Of a stretch of 64,000 bases of DNA, positions 46,033 through 54,752 are shown piece by piece. Each line of letters starts with the position of its first letter. Within the stretch, counting starts at the first letter, position 1. A model generated the notes under the pieces. The model did no database searches. It was not told the origin of the DNA and worked only from the letters and a program-made list of their open reading frames with translations. The position numbers and the translations under genes are program-made. The stretch comes from Glycomyces amatae (GTDB lineage Bacteria > Actinomycetota > Actinomycetes > Mycobacteriales > Micromonosporaceae): NCBI RefSeq assembly GCF_020991375.1, contig NZ_JAJLQZ010000010.1, positions 1 through 64,000 of the forward strand. The letters run 5' to 3'.

Positions 46033-46737
46033 ATGGCATCCCGACTGCTTCGCTCCGCCGCTGCGGCGTCCGTCCCGCTCGTCCTCTGGGGGGCGCCGGC
46101 GCAGGCCGCCGACCCGATCCCCGAGGGCCCGGTCGAGCTCCACCTCAAGGACCATCCCGAGCTCCCGCTCGACGCCGAGGGCGGCGAGATCCGGCTCAGC
46201 GCCGTCCACGACCTGTGGACGGTCAGGACCCCCGAGGCCCTGGTGCCGCTCGGCGGCCACCAGATCGTCCACGACGAGTCCGGGCAGTGCCTGACCGCCG
46301 ACACGAGCGGCGGCGGCGAGACCGCGCCGGTCCTCCTCGCCGACTGCGCCGACGCGCTCACCTGGGACGTCGTCTACGACGACCTGCCCTCGCACCAGGA
46401 CTTCCGGTTCATCACCGCCGACGGCTACTACCTCGGCCTGGAGTCCAACGACGCGGTCGAGGGCGCCCGGGTCCTCGCCGTGGACGTCGACTCGGGGACG
46501 CTCCACTCCCAGGAGTGGCAGTTCGCCGCGGCCGACGTCCCGCCGCCCGCGCCGCCGAGCGAGTCCCCCTCGGCCCCCGCGTCCTCCGCGCCGCCCACCG
46601 AGACCGCGGCCCGGACGCTCCCGCAGGCCGGCACCGGCGCGGGCGTGGCGGCCGGAGCCGGAGCGGCGGCGCTGCTCGGCGGCGCCGCGCTCGTCGTGTG
46701 GTGGCAGCGCCGCCGGGCCCTGCGCTCCCACTGGTGA
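46033..46737 (+). CDS. Secreted beta-trefoil (ricin-type) protein with LPQAG tail
   Basis: This 234-aa protein has a signal peptide (1-25, APAQA), a domain of ~140 residues with ricin-like features (SGQCLTAD and SQEWQF), a Pro/Ser-rich linker, LPQAG at 196-200, a membrane helix at about 204-224 and an RRR tail. The tail order matches a sortase substrate, but LPQAG is not a consensus LPxTG/LAxTG. It may bind carbohydrate at the cell surface. TCTAAT 6 nt before the ATG suggests a leaderless start; TTGACC at 45981 with GAGAAT is an alternative promoter. Confidence 0.72.
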   Translation: MASRLLRSAAAASVPLVLWGAPAQAADPIPEGPVELHLKDHPELPLDAEGGEIRLSAVHDLWTVRTPEALVPLGGHQIVHDESGQCLTADTSGGGETAPVLLADCADALTWDVVYDDLPSHQDFRFITADGYYLGLESNDAVEGARVLAVDVDSGTLHSQEWQFAAADVPPPAPPSESPSAPASSAPPTETAARTLPQAGTGAGVAAGAGAAALLGGAALVVWWQRRRALRSHW

Positions 46738-46826
46738 CCCCGGCGCCGCCCCCGGCCGCGACACACTGAATCCCATGATGCGGGAAATGCTGGTCCGGGT
46801 CGGGGGCCGGTGGCATACTTCGACTC

Positions 46827-46880
46827 GTGACCTTCCAGCTCATCATTAGCTGCGGGCGTTCCGCGGAGCACCTTCGATAG
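46827..46880 (+). CDS. Leader peptide of the cimA attenuator (17 aa)
   Basis: A short frame starting GTG encodes VTFQLIISCGRSAEHLR. CATACT at 46814-46819 is a -10 box 7 nt before the GTG, so the message would be leaderless. Leu-Ile-Ile, with ATT, a codon rare in such a GC-rich genome, forms the control segment. Stalling when charged tRNA-Ile or tRNA-Leu is short would favour the antiterminator (46850-46858 with 46910-46918). Isoleucine control fits the downstream citramalate synthase. Confidence 0.75.
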   Translation: MTFQLIISCGRSAEHLR

Positions 46881-46899
46881 ATGCCACCGCCGAACGCCA

Positions 46900-46929
46900 G
46901 ACCTCCTGCCGCCCGCAGGGGGTCTTTTT
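46900..46929 (+). terminator. Attenuator terminator upstream of cimA
   Basis: GACCTCCTGC (46900-46909) and GCAGGGGGTC (46915-46924) pair with one G-U, loop CGCCC, then five Ts. CTGCGGGCG (46850-46858), inside the leader-peptide gene, is a perfect 9-bp complement of CGCCCGCAG (46910-46918) in the terminator loop and 3' arm, which gives an alternative antiterminator. GGCGTTC (46855-46861) can also pair with GAACGCC (46892-46898). Confidence 0.82.
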
Positions 46930-47003
46930 CGTTCAGGGCAAACGAACGTTCAGGTCGGCTGCGCAGCGGCGGGACCGATGACACACAGAACCTGGAGCAC
47001 CAA

Positions 47004-48635
47004 GTGACGCAACCAGACCCGCAATCCAGCGGCACGAACGCCACCCGAGACGGCGACTTCCACGTCTTCGACACCACGCTCCGCGACGGCGCCCAGATGG
47101 AGGGCCTGCGCTACTCCGTCGCCGACAAGCTCGCCGTCGCCGAACTCCTCGACGACCTCGGCGTCGACTACATCGAGGGCGGCTGGCCCGGCGCGATCCC
47201 CTCGGACACCGAGTTCTTCTCCCGCGCGGCCGAGGAGCTGAACTTCAAGCACGCCAAGCTCGTCGCCTTCGGCATGACCCGCCGGGCCGCCTCCAGCGCC
47301 GCCGAGGACCCCGGCTTCCAAGCCCTCCTCGAATCGCGCGCCCCCGTCCTGTGCCTGGTCGCCAAGTCCGACATGCGCCACGTCGAGCAGGCCCTGCGCA
47401 CCACCCCCGAGGAGAACCTCGCGATGATCGCCGACTCGGTGCGCACCGGTCGCGAGCACGAGCGCCAGGTCTTCATCGACTGCGAGCACTTCTTCGACGG
47501 CTTCCGCCACGACCCCGACTACGCGGCCCTCGTCGTCAGGACCGCGCTCGAGGCCGGCGCCGAAGCGGTCGTCCTGTGCGACACCAACGGCGGGCGCATC
47601 CCCTCGGACATCACCGCGGCCGTCACCGAGCTGCGCCGCCGCCTGGAGGCCGACCTCCCGCCCGAGCGCGTCCGCCTCGGCATGCACGCCCAGAACGACA
47701 CCGGCTGCGCCGTCGCCAACACCCTCGCCGCCGTCCAGGCCGGGGTCATGCACGTCCAGGGCACGGCGAACGGCTACGGCGAGCGGCCCGGCAACGCGAA
47801 CCTGTTCAGCGTCATCGCGAACCTGGAGACCAAGCTCGGCCGCAAGGTCCTGCCCGACGGCGGCCTTGAGAAGCTCACCCGCATCTCGCACGCCATCGCC
47901 GAGATCGCCAACATGACCCCCGACGAGCACGCCCCCTACACCGGGCACGCCGCGTTCGCGCACAAGGCGGGCATCCACGCCTCCGCGATCAAGGCCGACC
48001 CGGCCCTGTACAACCACGTCGACCCCGTGGCCGTCGGCAACGACATGCGCATCCTGGTCACCGAGATGGCCGGGCGCGCCTCCGTCGAGCTCAAGGGCCG
48101 CGAACTGGGCATCGACCTCTCCGGCGACAAGGGCGCGCTCGACCGCATCACCGGCCGCGTCAAGGAGCTCGAGTCCAAGGGCTGGTCCTTCGAGGCCGCC
48201 GACGCCTCCTTCGAGCTGCTGGTCCGCGACGAGGTCGAGGGCGGCCTGCCCCGGCCCTTCGCCCTCGACACCTACCGCGTCATCGTCGACCACGACCCGA
48301 ACGGCGAGACGGTGGCCGAGGCGACCGTGCGGCTCGACGTGGACGGCGAGCGTGTCATCGCGACCGCGCAGGGCAACGGCCCGGTCAACGCCCTCGACGC
48401 CGCCCTGCGCAGCGCGCTCGCCGCGCGCCACCCGCGCCTGGCCGAGCTCACGCTCTCCGACTTCAAGGTCCGCATCCTCGCGGGCTCCAAGGGCACCGAC
48501 GCGGTCACCCGCGTCCTGGTCTCCATGAGCGACGGCGAGTCCGAGTGGACCACCGTGGGCGTGGCCCCCAACCTCATCGAGGCCTCCTGGAACGCCCTGG
48601 CCGACGCCCTCGCGTACGGCCTCAACCGCCGCTGA
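47004..48635 (+). CDS. cimA: Citramalate synthase
   Basis: This 543-aa enzyme of the isopropylmalate/citramalate synthase family condenses pyruvate and acetyl-CoA into citramalate, the threonine-independent route to 2-oxobutyrate and isoleucine. The barrel begins FDTTLRDGAQMEG; HAQNDTGCAVAN supplies the metal-binding His; GERPGNANL matches the CimA/homocitrate synthase branch. A C-terminal LeuA-type regulatory domain (about 420-543) probably binds isoleucine. The GTG is preceded by GGAG (46993-46996). Expression is probably set by the attenuator at 46827-46929. Confidence 0.92.
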   Translation: MTQPDPQSSGTNATRDGDFHVFDTTLRDGAQMEGLRYSVADKLAVAELLDDLGVDYIEGGWPGAIPSDTEFFSRAAEELNFKHAKLVAFGMTRRAASSAAEDPGFQALLESRAPVLCLVAKSDMRHVEQALRTTPEENLAMIADSVRTGREHERQVFIDCEHFFDGFRHDPDYAALVVRTALEAGAEAVVLCDTNGGRIPSDITAAVTELRRRLEADLPPERVRLGMHAQNDTGCAVANTLAAVQAGVMHVQGTANGYGERPGNANLFSVIANLETKLGRKVLPDGGLEKLTRISHAIAEIANMTPDEHAPYTGHAAFAHKAGIHASAIKADPALYNHVDPVAVGNDMRILVTEMAGRASVELKGRELGIDLSGDKGALDRITGRVKELESKGWSFEAADASFELLVRDEVEGGLPRPFALDTYRVIVDHDPNGETVAEATVRLDVDGERVIATAQGNGPVNALDAALRSALAARHPRLAELTLSDFKVRILAGSKGTDAVTRVLVSMSDGESEWTTVGVAPNLIEASWNALADALAYGLNRR

Positions 48636-48740
48636 GCCTCCGCTCCCACCGACACGCCACGAGCGACACCGATCGGGTCCGGCCCACGAGGCCGCGATCC
48701 AGCCCGGCCCGCGCCGACCGCGCGGGAGGGCGCAAGAGAA

Positions 48741-48778
48741 GGGCCCGCCCGCCTCGAACCGACGAGACGGACGGGCCC
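48741..48778. terminator. Terminator between convergent cimA and beta-propeller genes
   Basis: A 16-bp stem (48741-48756 with 48763-48778) with two wobble positions and a 6-nt loop. On the minus strand it ends in a T-rich tail (TTCTCTT), so it mainly serves the beta-propeller gene. Confidence 0.78.
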
Positions 48779-48787
48779 TCGGGCGTG

Positions 48788-49930
48788 TCACTGGAAGACG
48801 GCGAACCGCCGCTGCTCGGTCGTGCCGCTCCCGAAGGTGGTGAACGAGCCGCCGACGGTCATGTTCGCGCCCGACGGGTGCACGGTGGCGTCCCAGGCGC
48901 CGATCACCCCGTTCGCGCCGGGGTTCCAGTCCAGGAGCACCCCGTTCATGTCGACCGCGAGGAGCTTGCCGCGGTGGGCCTCGACGCCGTCGAGGCACTG
49001 GCCCAGCGGCCCGGCGTGGTTGGTGACGCAGGCCTGGTCGAAGTGGCCGCCCCCGATGACGGTGTCGCCCCACACCGCGACGGTCTGCATCCCGCCGTCC
49101 ACCGCCTGGTACCAGAGGGTCTCGCCCGAGGTGGTGAACGCGCGGATCTCGCCGCCGCGCCCGTCGAGCGCCGCGAACACGCGGTCGCCGGAGACCACGA
49201 CCTCGCGGGTGAGCACGAACACCCGGGACTGGAACCCGGTGTCGACCGCGCCCGTGGCCGGGTCGACCGCGCCGAGCTTCCCGTACTTCTTGTCGCCGCC
49301 CATCATGCCGAAGCTCCCGGCCACGTAGAGGCGGCCGTGGCCCTGCTGGAGGTCCCGCACGCCGCCCTCGGGGATCGACGGCGTGAAGCCGGCGATCGGC
49401 GTGCCGTCCGCGGCGCTCACCGCGGCGAGGCGCGGCTGCGCGAACCCGCCGACCGAGAGGAACGTCCCGCCCAGGTAGACCGTGGAGCCGACCGGCTCGA
49501 TCGAGTAGACCGTGGCCGACGGCTTGGCCCGCCACTCTTCGTCGAGCGCCCCGGTGGCGAGGTCGAAGCGGGCCACGCGCGCGCGGTCCACCCCGTCGAC
49601 GTGCTTGAACGCCCCGGCGATGTACAGGTAGCCGCCGCCGGTCGTCACCTCGTGGACGGGCCCGTCCAGCTCGGGCGCGAACGGCAGCAGGGCGCCGGTC
49701 CGCGAGTTCACCGCCGCGAGGTAGGTCCGGTCCGAGTACTTCCCCTCGAGGTTCTTGGCGCGGGTGAAGATCCCGCCCGAGTAGACGACGTCGCCGTCGT
49801 AGGCCACCTTGTAGACCTCGTCGTTGAAGGACGCGGTGGCCTGCGGCAGGCTGGAGCCGATCGCTCCGGCGGGCGCCTGCGCGAGCAGGACGGCCCCGAG
49901 CAGTACGAAGAGTGTGATCATGCGACGCAT
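48788..49930 (-). CDS. Secreted beta-propeller protein (delta-60-type repeats)
   Basis: This 380-aa protein has a signal peptide (1-23, ending PAGA) and about seven repeats of the form VYSGGIF..., LYIAGAFKHVDG..., VYLGGTFLSVGG..., LYVAGSFGMMG..., which are blades of a propeller like those in DUF5122/delta-60 proteins. No catalytic motif is visible; a binding or scaffold role outside the cell is likely. The ATG is 6 nt after TAAAAC (plus 49937-49942) with no ribosome site, suggesting a leaderless mRNA. Confidence 0.8.
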   Translation of the reverse strand: MRRMITLFVLLGAVLLAQAPAGAIGSSLPQATASFNDEVYKVAYDGDVVYSGGIFTRAKNLEGKYSDRTYLAAVNSRTGALLPFAPELDGPVHEVTTGGGYLYIAGAFKHVDGVDRARVARFDLATGALDEEWRAKPSATVYSIEPVGSTVYLGGTFLSVGGFAQPRLAAVSAADGTPIAGFTPSIPEGGVRDLQQGHGRLYVAGSFGMMGGDKKYGKLGAVDPATGAVDTGFQSRVFVLTREVVVSGDRVFAALDGRGGEIRAFTTSGETLWYQAVDGGMQTVAVWGDTVIGGGHFDQACVTNHAGPLGQCLDGVEAHRGKLLAVDMNGVLLDWNPGANGVIGAWDATVHPSGANMTVGGSFTTFGSGTTEQRRFAVFQ

Positions 49931-50100
49931 ACGGCAGTTTTACACGCGTACCATGACTCTCCGGGCATTGCGGACGGCGCGTCACCCGGGGCGTGAGTGG
50001 GGGCGCACACGCCCCCCGCCTCCACACCGGACCGCAACGCGGCGACCGCGAACGCCCGCACGGCCACCTGGGCCTGGCCGGACCGTACTACAGTTGAAAC

Positions 50101-50442
50101 GTGACTTCCTACAAGACCGATCGCGCCCGCGCGGCCGCCCGGGCCGCGGATTCGGCCGTGTACGGACGGCGCCGCTTCGGCTCCGGCTTCCTCCTCGGCC
50201 TGGTGATCACGGTGATCCTCGCCGTCGCGCTCGGGTTCGTCCTCGTCGGCGACATCGGCGAGACCCTCAAGGTCCGCCTCGGCGCCACGGCCCTCTCGCT
50301 CCTGGTCGCCACGCCGCTGACCTGCGTGCTCGGCTTCTTCGTCGGCATGTTCGCCAAGGTCCGGCGCCTCGGCATGGGCATCGTCGTCGGCGCCCTGGTC
50401 GCCACCGTCGTCCTCGCCGGGCTCTTCCTGCTGCTCGGCTAG
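50101..50442 (+). CDS. Small three-helix membrane protein, unknown
   Basis: This 113-aa protein has a basic N-terminus and three predicted helices at about 27-49, 60-84 and 90-112. It matches no family I can name. TACAGT at 50089-50094 is followed after 6 nt by the GTG start, without a ribosome site, so leaderless expression is likely. It is divergent from the beta-propeller gene. Confidence 0.6.
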   Translation: MTSYKTDRARAAARAADSAVYGRRRFGSGFLLGLVITVILAVALGFVLVGDIGETLKVRLGATALSLLVATPLTCVLGFFVGMFAKVRRLGMGIVVGALVATVVLAGLFLLLG

Positions 50443-50447
50443 CCGGA

Positions 50448-50489
50448 GGCCGCTCCGCGCCCAGTGACCCGGCCGCTCCGCGCCCAGTG
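50448..50489 (+). repeat. Two perfect 19-bp direct repeats
   Basis: GGCCGCTCCGCGCCCAGTG occurs at 50448-50466 and 50471-50489, separated by 4 bp, in the gap between the small membrane protein and the FAH-family gene. The purpose is unknown; a local duplication or a tandem binding site is possible. Confidence 0.8.
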
Positions 50490-50565
50490 GTGCCTCCGAT
50501 CCCTCCCGCCCCCGAACTAAGCTGAGGCCGCAAGGTTTCGAACCAGTCTCAGAGAGGGGCCGACT

Positions 50566-51357
50566 GTGCGGATCGCGCGGATCGCTCAACCGACCGGCAT
50601 GTCGTTCGCCGTCCTCGAAGGGGAGGGCCCGGGGGCCACCGCCGCCGAGATCGAGGGCCACCCCTTCGCGCAGATCGAACTCACCGGCCAGCGGTGGGCG
50701 CTGGAGGACGTGCGCCTCCTCGCGCCCATCCTCCCGTCCAAAGTGGTCTGCGTGGGCCGCAACTACGCCGAGCACGCCGCCGAACTGGGCAACGAGGTCC
50801 CCAAGGAGCCCTTGATCTTCCTCAAGCCCTCCACCTCGGTCGTCGGACCCGGCGAGCACATCCGGCTCCCGGCCGTCTCCGACCAGGTCGAGCACGAGGC
50901 CGAGCTCGCCGTCGTCATCGGCCTGCCCGGCGCCCGCGGCCTCGACCGCGAGGCCGCCAAGGGCTCGATCTTCGGCTACACCTGCGCCAACGACGTGACC
51001 GCCCGCGACCTCCAGCAGCAGGACGTGCAGTTCACGCGCGCCAAGGGCTTCGACTCGTTCTGCCCGCTCGGCCCCTGGATCGAGACCGACCCGCTTGAGA
51101 ACGGCACCGACGTGGCCGACGCCGAGGTCCGCTGCGAGGTCGGCGGCGAGGTCCGCCAGCTCGGCTCGACCAAGGACATGGTCTTCGACCCGGCCTCGCT
51201 CGTCGCCTACGTCTCCCAGATCATGACGCTGCTGCCCGGCGACGTGGTCCTCACCGGCACGCCCGCCGGCGTCGGCCCCCTCCAGGCCGGCGAGACCGTC
51301 TCCGTCTCCGTCGCCGGCATCGGCACGCTCTCCAACAAGGTGGTCCCCAGTGAATGA
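50566..51357 (+). CDS. Fumarylacetoacetate hydrolase-family protein
   Basis: This 263-aa FAH-fold enzyme has the metal site in [12 protein letters not shown] (Glu residues) and [15 protein letters not shown], with the C-terminal [15 protein letters not shown] motif. Members cleave C-C bonds or decarboxylate oxo acids (e.g. acylpyruvate hydrolase, oxaloacetate decarboxylase); the substrate here is not resolvable. The GTG has GAGAGGGG upstream. It overlaps gltX by 8 bp, so the two are co-translated, a common pairing in actinobacteria. Confidence 0.9.
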   Translation: MRIARIAQPTGMSFAVLEGEGPGATAAEIEGHPFAQIELTGQRWALEDVRLLAPILPSKVVCVGRNYAEHAAELGNEVPKEPLIFLKPSTSVVGPGEHIRLPAVSDQVEHEAELAVVIGLPGARGLDREAAKGSIFGYTCANDVTARDLQQQDVQFTRAKGFDSFCPLGPWIETDPLENGTDVADAEVRCEVGGEVRQLGSTKDMVFDPASLVAYVSQIMTLLPGDVVLTGTPAGVGPLQAGETVSVSVAGIGTLSNKVVPSE

Positions 51358-52891
51358 CGCCCACGCCCGTCGCCCCGCCCAACCGCCGCAAGCGGCTGCT
51401 CCCCGAACCGGAACGGCTTCGCCGTCCCATGCCGTCCGCACCCGCTTCTGCCCCAGCCCCACCGGGACGCCGCATGTGGGCCTGGTGCGCACCTGCCTGT
51501 TCTCCTGGGGCTACGCCCGCGCCAAGGGCGGCCAGTTCGTCTTCCGCATCGAGGACACCGACGCGGCGCGCGACACCGAGGAGTCCTACGAGCAGCTCCT
51601 CGAGGCGCTCTCGTGGCTCGGCATGACCTGGGACGAGGGCCCCGACATCGGCGGCCCCCACGCCCCCTACCGGCAGTCGCAGCGCCTCGACGTCTACGCC
51701 GACGTCGTCGAGCGCCTCCTCGACGGCGGCTACGCCTACGAGGCCTTCTCCACCAACGAGGAGGTCGAGGCCCGCCACCGCGCCGCCGGCCGCGACCCGA
51801 AGCTCGGCTACGACAACTTCGACCGCGACCTCACCGAGGAGCAGAAGGCCGCCTTCCGCGCCGAGGGCCGCAAGCCGGTGTACCGGATGCGGATGCCGGA
51901 CGAGGACATCACCTTCCAGGACGCGGTGCGCGGCGAGATCACCACGCCCGCCGGGACCGTGCCCGACTACGTGATCGCCCGCGCCGACGGCTCGCCGCTG
52001 TACACCCTGACGAACCCGGTCGACGACGCGATCATGAAGGTCACCATGGTGACCCGCGGCGAGGACCTCATGCCCTCGACGCCGCGCCAGATCGTCATGT
52101 GGCGGGCCCTGATCGACCTCGGCATCGCCGAGGCCGAGCCCGAGTACGCGCACCTGCCGCTCATCGTGGACGAGCGCGGTAAGAAGATGTCCAAGCGCGA
52201 CCCGCGCTCGAACCTCTTGCAGTACAAGGAGGCCGGGTACCTGCCCGAGGGCGTCCTCAACTACGTGGCGACCCTCGGCTGGTCGATCTCGGGCGACCGC
52301 GACGTGTTCACCGTCGCGGAGTTCCTGGAGGCCTTCGACCTGCACGACGTGAAGTCGAACCCGGCGCGGTTCGACGAGAAGAAGTTCGACGCGATCTGCT
52401 CGGACCACTTCCGCGCCGTGGACCCCGCCGAGCTGACCCGGCTCCTGCTCCCGCGCCTGGCCGCGGCCGGACTCGTGGGCGAGGCCCCGACTCCCGAGCA
52501 GGCGCACGTCCTCCAGGTCGCGGTCCCGCTGGTGCAGGAGCGCTGCACGACCCTCGCGCAGGCGGTCGAGATGCTCCGCTTCCTGTTCTGCGGCACCGAG
52601 GTCGAGCTCGACGAGGACAGCGCCAGGAAGACCTTCAAGGACGACGCGCCGCAGGTCCTCGACGCCTCGATCGCGGCCCTCGAGGGCATCGAGTGGACCA
52701 CCGCGTCCATCGAGGAGGCCCTCAAGGCCGCCCTCGTGGACGGCATGGGCCTCAAGCCGCGCAAGGCCTTCGGCCCGGTCCGCGTGGCGGTCAGCGGCAA
52801 GACCGTCTCGCCGCCGCTGTACGAGTCGATGGAGCTGCTCGGCAGGGACGTCAGCCTGGCGCGCCTGCGCGCCGCCCGGGCGACGCTCTAG
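51350..52891 (+). CDS. gltX: Glutamyl-tRNA synthetase
   Basis: This 513-aa class I synthetase charges tRNA-Glu, and in actinobacteria also tRNA-Gln for later amidation. The HIGH-type motif is [10 protein letters not shown] (36-45) and the KMSKS-type motif KKMSKR (278-283). The N-terminus has an extra ~28 low-complexity residues before TRFCPSPTG, and an alternative later start is possible. The GTG lies within the end of the FAH-family gene. A strong terminator follows. Confidence 0.95.
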   Translation: MNDAHARRPAQPPQAAAPRTGTASPSHAVRTRFCPSPTGTPHVGLVRTCLFSWGYARAKGGQFVFRIEDTDAARDTEESYEQLLEALSWLGMTWDEGPDIGGPHAPYRQSQRLDVYADVVERLLDGGYAYEAFSTNEEVEARHRAAGRDPKLGYDNFDRDLTEEQKAAFRAEGRKPVYRMRMPDEDITFQDAVRGEITTPAGTVPDYVIARADGSPLYTLTNPVDDAIMKVTMVTRGEDLMPSTPRQIVMWRALIDLGIAEAEPEYAHLPLIVDERGKKMSKRDPRSNLLQYKEAGYLPEGVLNYVATLGWSISGDRDVFTVAEFLEAFDLHDVKSNPARFDEKKFDAICSDHFRAVDPAELTRLLLPRLAAAGLVGEAPTPEQAHVLQVAVPLVQERCTTLAQAVEMLRFLFCGTEVELDEDSARKTFKDDAPQVLDASIAALEGIEWTTASIEEALKAALVDGMGLKPRKAFGPVRVAVSGKTVSPPLYESMELLGRDVSLARLRAARATL

Positions 52892-52898
52892 GAGCCCC

Positions 52899-52934
52899 GC
52901 GAAGGCCCCGCCCGGCACCGGGCGGGGCCTTCGC
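52899..52934 (+). terminator. Terminator after gltX
   Basis: A perfect 16-bp stem (52899-52914 with 52919-52934) and a 4-nt loop begin 8 bp after the gltX stop. Confidence 0.85.
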
Positions 52935-52961
52935 CGCGCCAGGGGACTCGCCGTAGCGCAC

Positions 52962-52985
52962 TACTGTGCAATGCATGGTACTGTG
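52962..52985 (+). promoter_or_regulatory. padR promoter with TACTGTG direct repeats
   Basis: TACTGTG occurs at 52962-52968 and 52979-52985, a 17-bp period, with TGCAATGCA between. TACTGT at 52979-52984 serves as a -10 box 7 nt before the GTG. PadR proteins usually bind their own promoters, and this repeat pair is the obvious candidate operator. Confidence 0.55.
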
Positions 52986-52991
52986 GTAGGC

Positions 52992-53321
52992 GTGGATCGA
53001 TCGCAACTGCTCAAGGGCCTGCTCGACATCATCGTGCTCCGCGTCCTGGACGACCAGGACGGCTACGGCTACGAGATCCTGGGCCGCCTGCGCAAGGCCG
53101 GGTTCGACGAACTCGGCGACGCCTCGGTCTACGGCACGCTCCGGCGCCTCTACCGGGCCGGGCACCTGTCCACGTACGTCCAGCCCAGCGAATCAGGGCC
53201 CCACCGCAAGTACTACGCACTGACCGAGCCCGGCCGGAAGCACCTCCGCCAGATGCGCGACGCCTGGGAGGACGTCAGCGCGAAGATGCGGACCCTGCTC
53301 GACGCCCCCACGAAGGGTTGA
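52992..53321 (+). CDS. PadR-family transcriptional regulator
   Basis: This 109-aa protein is a PadR winged helix (KGLLDIIVLRVLDDQDGYGYEILGRLR, then SVYGTLRRLYRAGHL and the HRKYYALTEPG wing) followed by the dimerisation helix. The GTG lies 7 nt after TACTGT and lacks a ribosome site, so it is probably leaderless; an upstream ATG at 52971 would start inside the promoter. It is paired with the HAAS membrane-protein gene 2 bp downstream. Confidence 0.9.
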   Translation: MDRSQLLKGLLDIIVLRVLDDQDGYGYEILGRLRKAGFDELGDASVYGTLRRLYRAGHLSTYVQPSESGPHRKYYALTEPGRKHLRQMRDAWEDVSAKMRTLLDAPTKG

Positions 53322-53323
53322 CC

Positions 53324-54409
53324 ATGACCGACGTTCCCAGCCGGACCGCCGAGATCGACGCCTACCTGGTCGCGGTCGAACGCCATCTGGCCGACCTGCC
53401 CGAGGCCATACGCGAGGACCTGATGTCCGACCTGGACGCCCACCTCGCCGAGGTCGCCGCGGACCTCGACGCCGGAACCGCGCTCCGCGACCTTCTCGGC
53501 AGCCCCGAGGCCTACGCCCGGGAGCTGCGCGAGACCGCCGAGGTCCCCAGGGAGCGCGCCGGGGACCGCCTGCGCCGCGGCCTCCGCCAGACCGCCGAGC
53601 CGCTGACGCGGCGGCTCAAGGACTGGGCCGACAAGTACGCCGTGAGCACCGGCCACGCCGACGCCGCGGAACTGCGCGACCGCCTGCGTCCCGGCTGGTG
53701 GGCCCTGCGGGGCGCCCTCGTCGCGCTGGTGTTCCTCTACCTGTTCGCCGCCGCCCAGTTCAACGCCACCGGCTACAACCTGCTCGGGTCGATTCCCGGG
53801 ACGCTGCTCGCGATCGCCCTGGTGCTGCTCTGCGTCTGGGCCTCGCTGCGGATCGGCAAGAAGTCCCTCGAATGGGGCCGGCGCCGGCGGTTGTGGACCG
53901 GGGCGGCGGGCGTCGCCCTCGTCGCCTACAGCTTCTACGCGTTCGGGTGGTCGCTGAGCGGCGTCGTGCCGATCGGATCGGTCGAGAACGCCTCCGACGA
54001 CTACTACTACGACGATCCGGCCTCCTACCTCTCCGACATCTACGTCTACGACGAGAACGGCGAACCCCTCACCGGCGTCTACCTGTTCGACCAGAACGGC
54101 GACCCGATCATGATCGGCGACCCCTGGAACTGCGAGCCGGCCATGGACCCGTTCGCGACCGCCGAGGAGCACCGGTCGCAGGGCGCTCCGGAGGGCGACG
54201 CCTCCGGGGCCTTTGACGACCTGGGCTACTACCAGTACCCGCTGTGCGCCGACCAAGCCCCCGACACGACCGCGGGCCCCTCGGCGACGCCCTCCGAGAG
54301 TGCGACCGCGACCCCCGGGGAGACGGCGACGCCTGCCGAGGACTCGACCGCCACCCCCGAGACGACCGCGACGCCCTCCGCGACCCCTGAGGAGACCGCG
54401 ACGTCTTAG
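53324..54409 (+). CDS. HAAS-domain membrane protein with Thr/Pro/Ala tail
   Basis: This 361-aa protein starts with a HAAS-type helical domain (about 8-75, EIDAYLVAVERHLADLPEAIREDLMSDLDAHL), which typically accompanies PadR regulators. Three helices follow (about 127-146, 153-175, 190-212), then an acidic, Tyr-rich outside region (DDYYYDDPAS) and a ~45-residue TATP-type low-complexity tail, probably surface-exposed and possibly glycosylated. It is the likely regulatory target of the adjacent PadR protein. The function is unknown. Confidence 0.75.
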   Translation: MTDVPSRTAEIDAYLVAVERHLADLPEAIREDLMSDLDAHLAEVAADLDAGTALRDLLGSPEAYARELRETAEVPRERAGDRLRRGLRQTAEPLTRRLKDWADKYAVSTGHADAAELRDRLRPGWWALRGALVALVFLYLFAAAQFNATGYNLLGSIPGTLLAIALVLLCVWASLRIGKKSLEWGRRRRLWTGAAGVALVAYSFYAFGWSLSGVVPIGSVENASDDYYYDDPASYLSDIYVYDENGEPLTGVYLFDQNGDPIMIGDPWNCEPAMDPFATAEEHRSQGAPEGDASGAFDDLGYYQYPLCADQAPDTTAGPSATPSESATATPGETATPAEDSTATPETTATPSATPEETATS

Positions 54410-54752
54410 GCCGAGCGGGCGAGAACGCCGGCGTCGCCGCCCCTGGTGAGGATGCGTCTCCAGGGGCATGCGGGGCTGCTGTGACCTGCGTCGACCCGGT
54501 GGCGTCCGCGTTGTGACGTTCATCTCCGTGGACCTAAGTGGAAGAAGATCCGGCGGCCCGTCCGGGCGTCAATGGGCCGTTCGGGGGAGGTCGGGCGCCC
54601 GGTTCTCCGGCCTTTGCCGCAATCCGCTCGATACCAGAACTATCGGTCGAGACGGGCACCCGATAGTTTCGCTCGCAGACCGCAATGTGCCGTATTGAGC
54701 TCATTACCGAGCGGTACGGCGCCGCGAAATCGGGTCCTTAGGGTTACCCCCG
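54410..54752 (+). ncRNA. Candidate structured 5' leader of the transglycosylase-like gene
   Basis: The 343-bp gap has no gene. Its 3' half can form a branched fold: closing stem CCGCTCG (54624-54630) with CGAGCGG (54708-54714); arm A AACTATCGG (54638-54646) with CCGATAGTT (54660-54668); arm B around 54671-54700 (CAAT/ATTG). TAGGGT (54739-54744) ends 8 nt before the ATG. Cell-wall hydrolase genes of actinobacteria often carry c-di-AMP (ydaO) riboswitches, but I do not see the conserved ydaO core here. Confidence 0.4.

Noticed and set aside
54410-54752. ydaO (c-di-AMP) riboswitch upstream of the transglycosylase-like gene
   Set aside because: A branched fold is possible, but the conserved GGGTGAATC-type core and partner segments are not visible, so I report only an unassigned structured leader.
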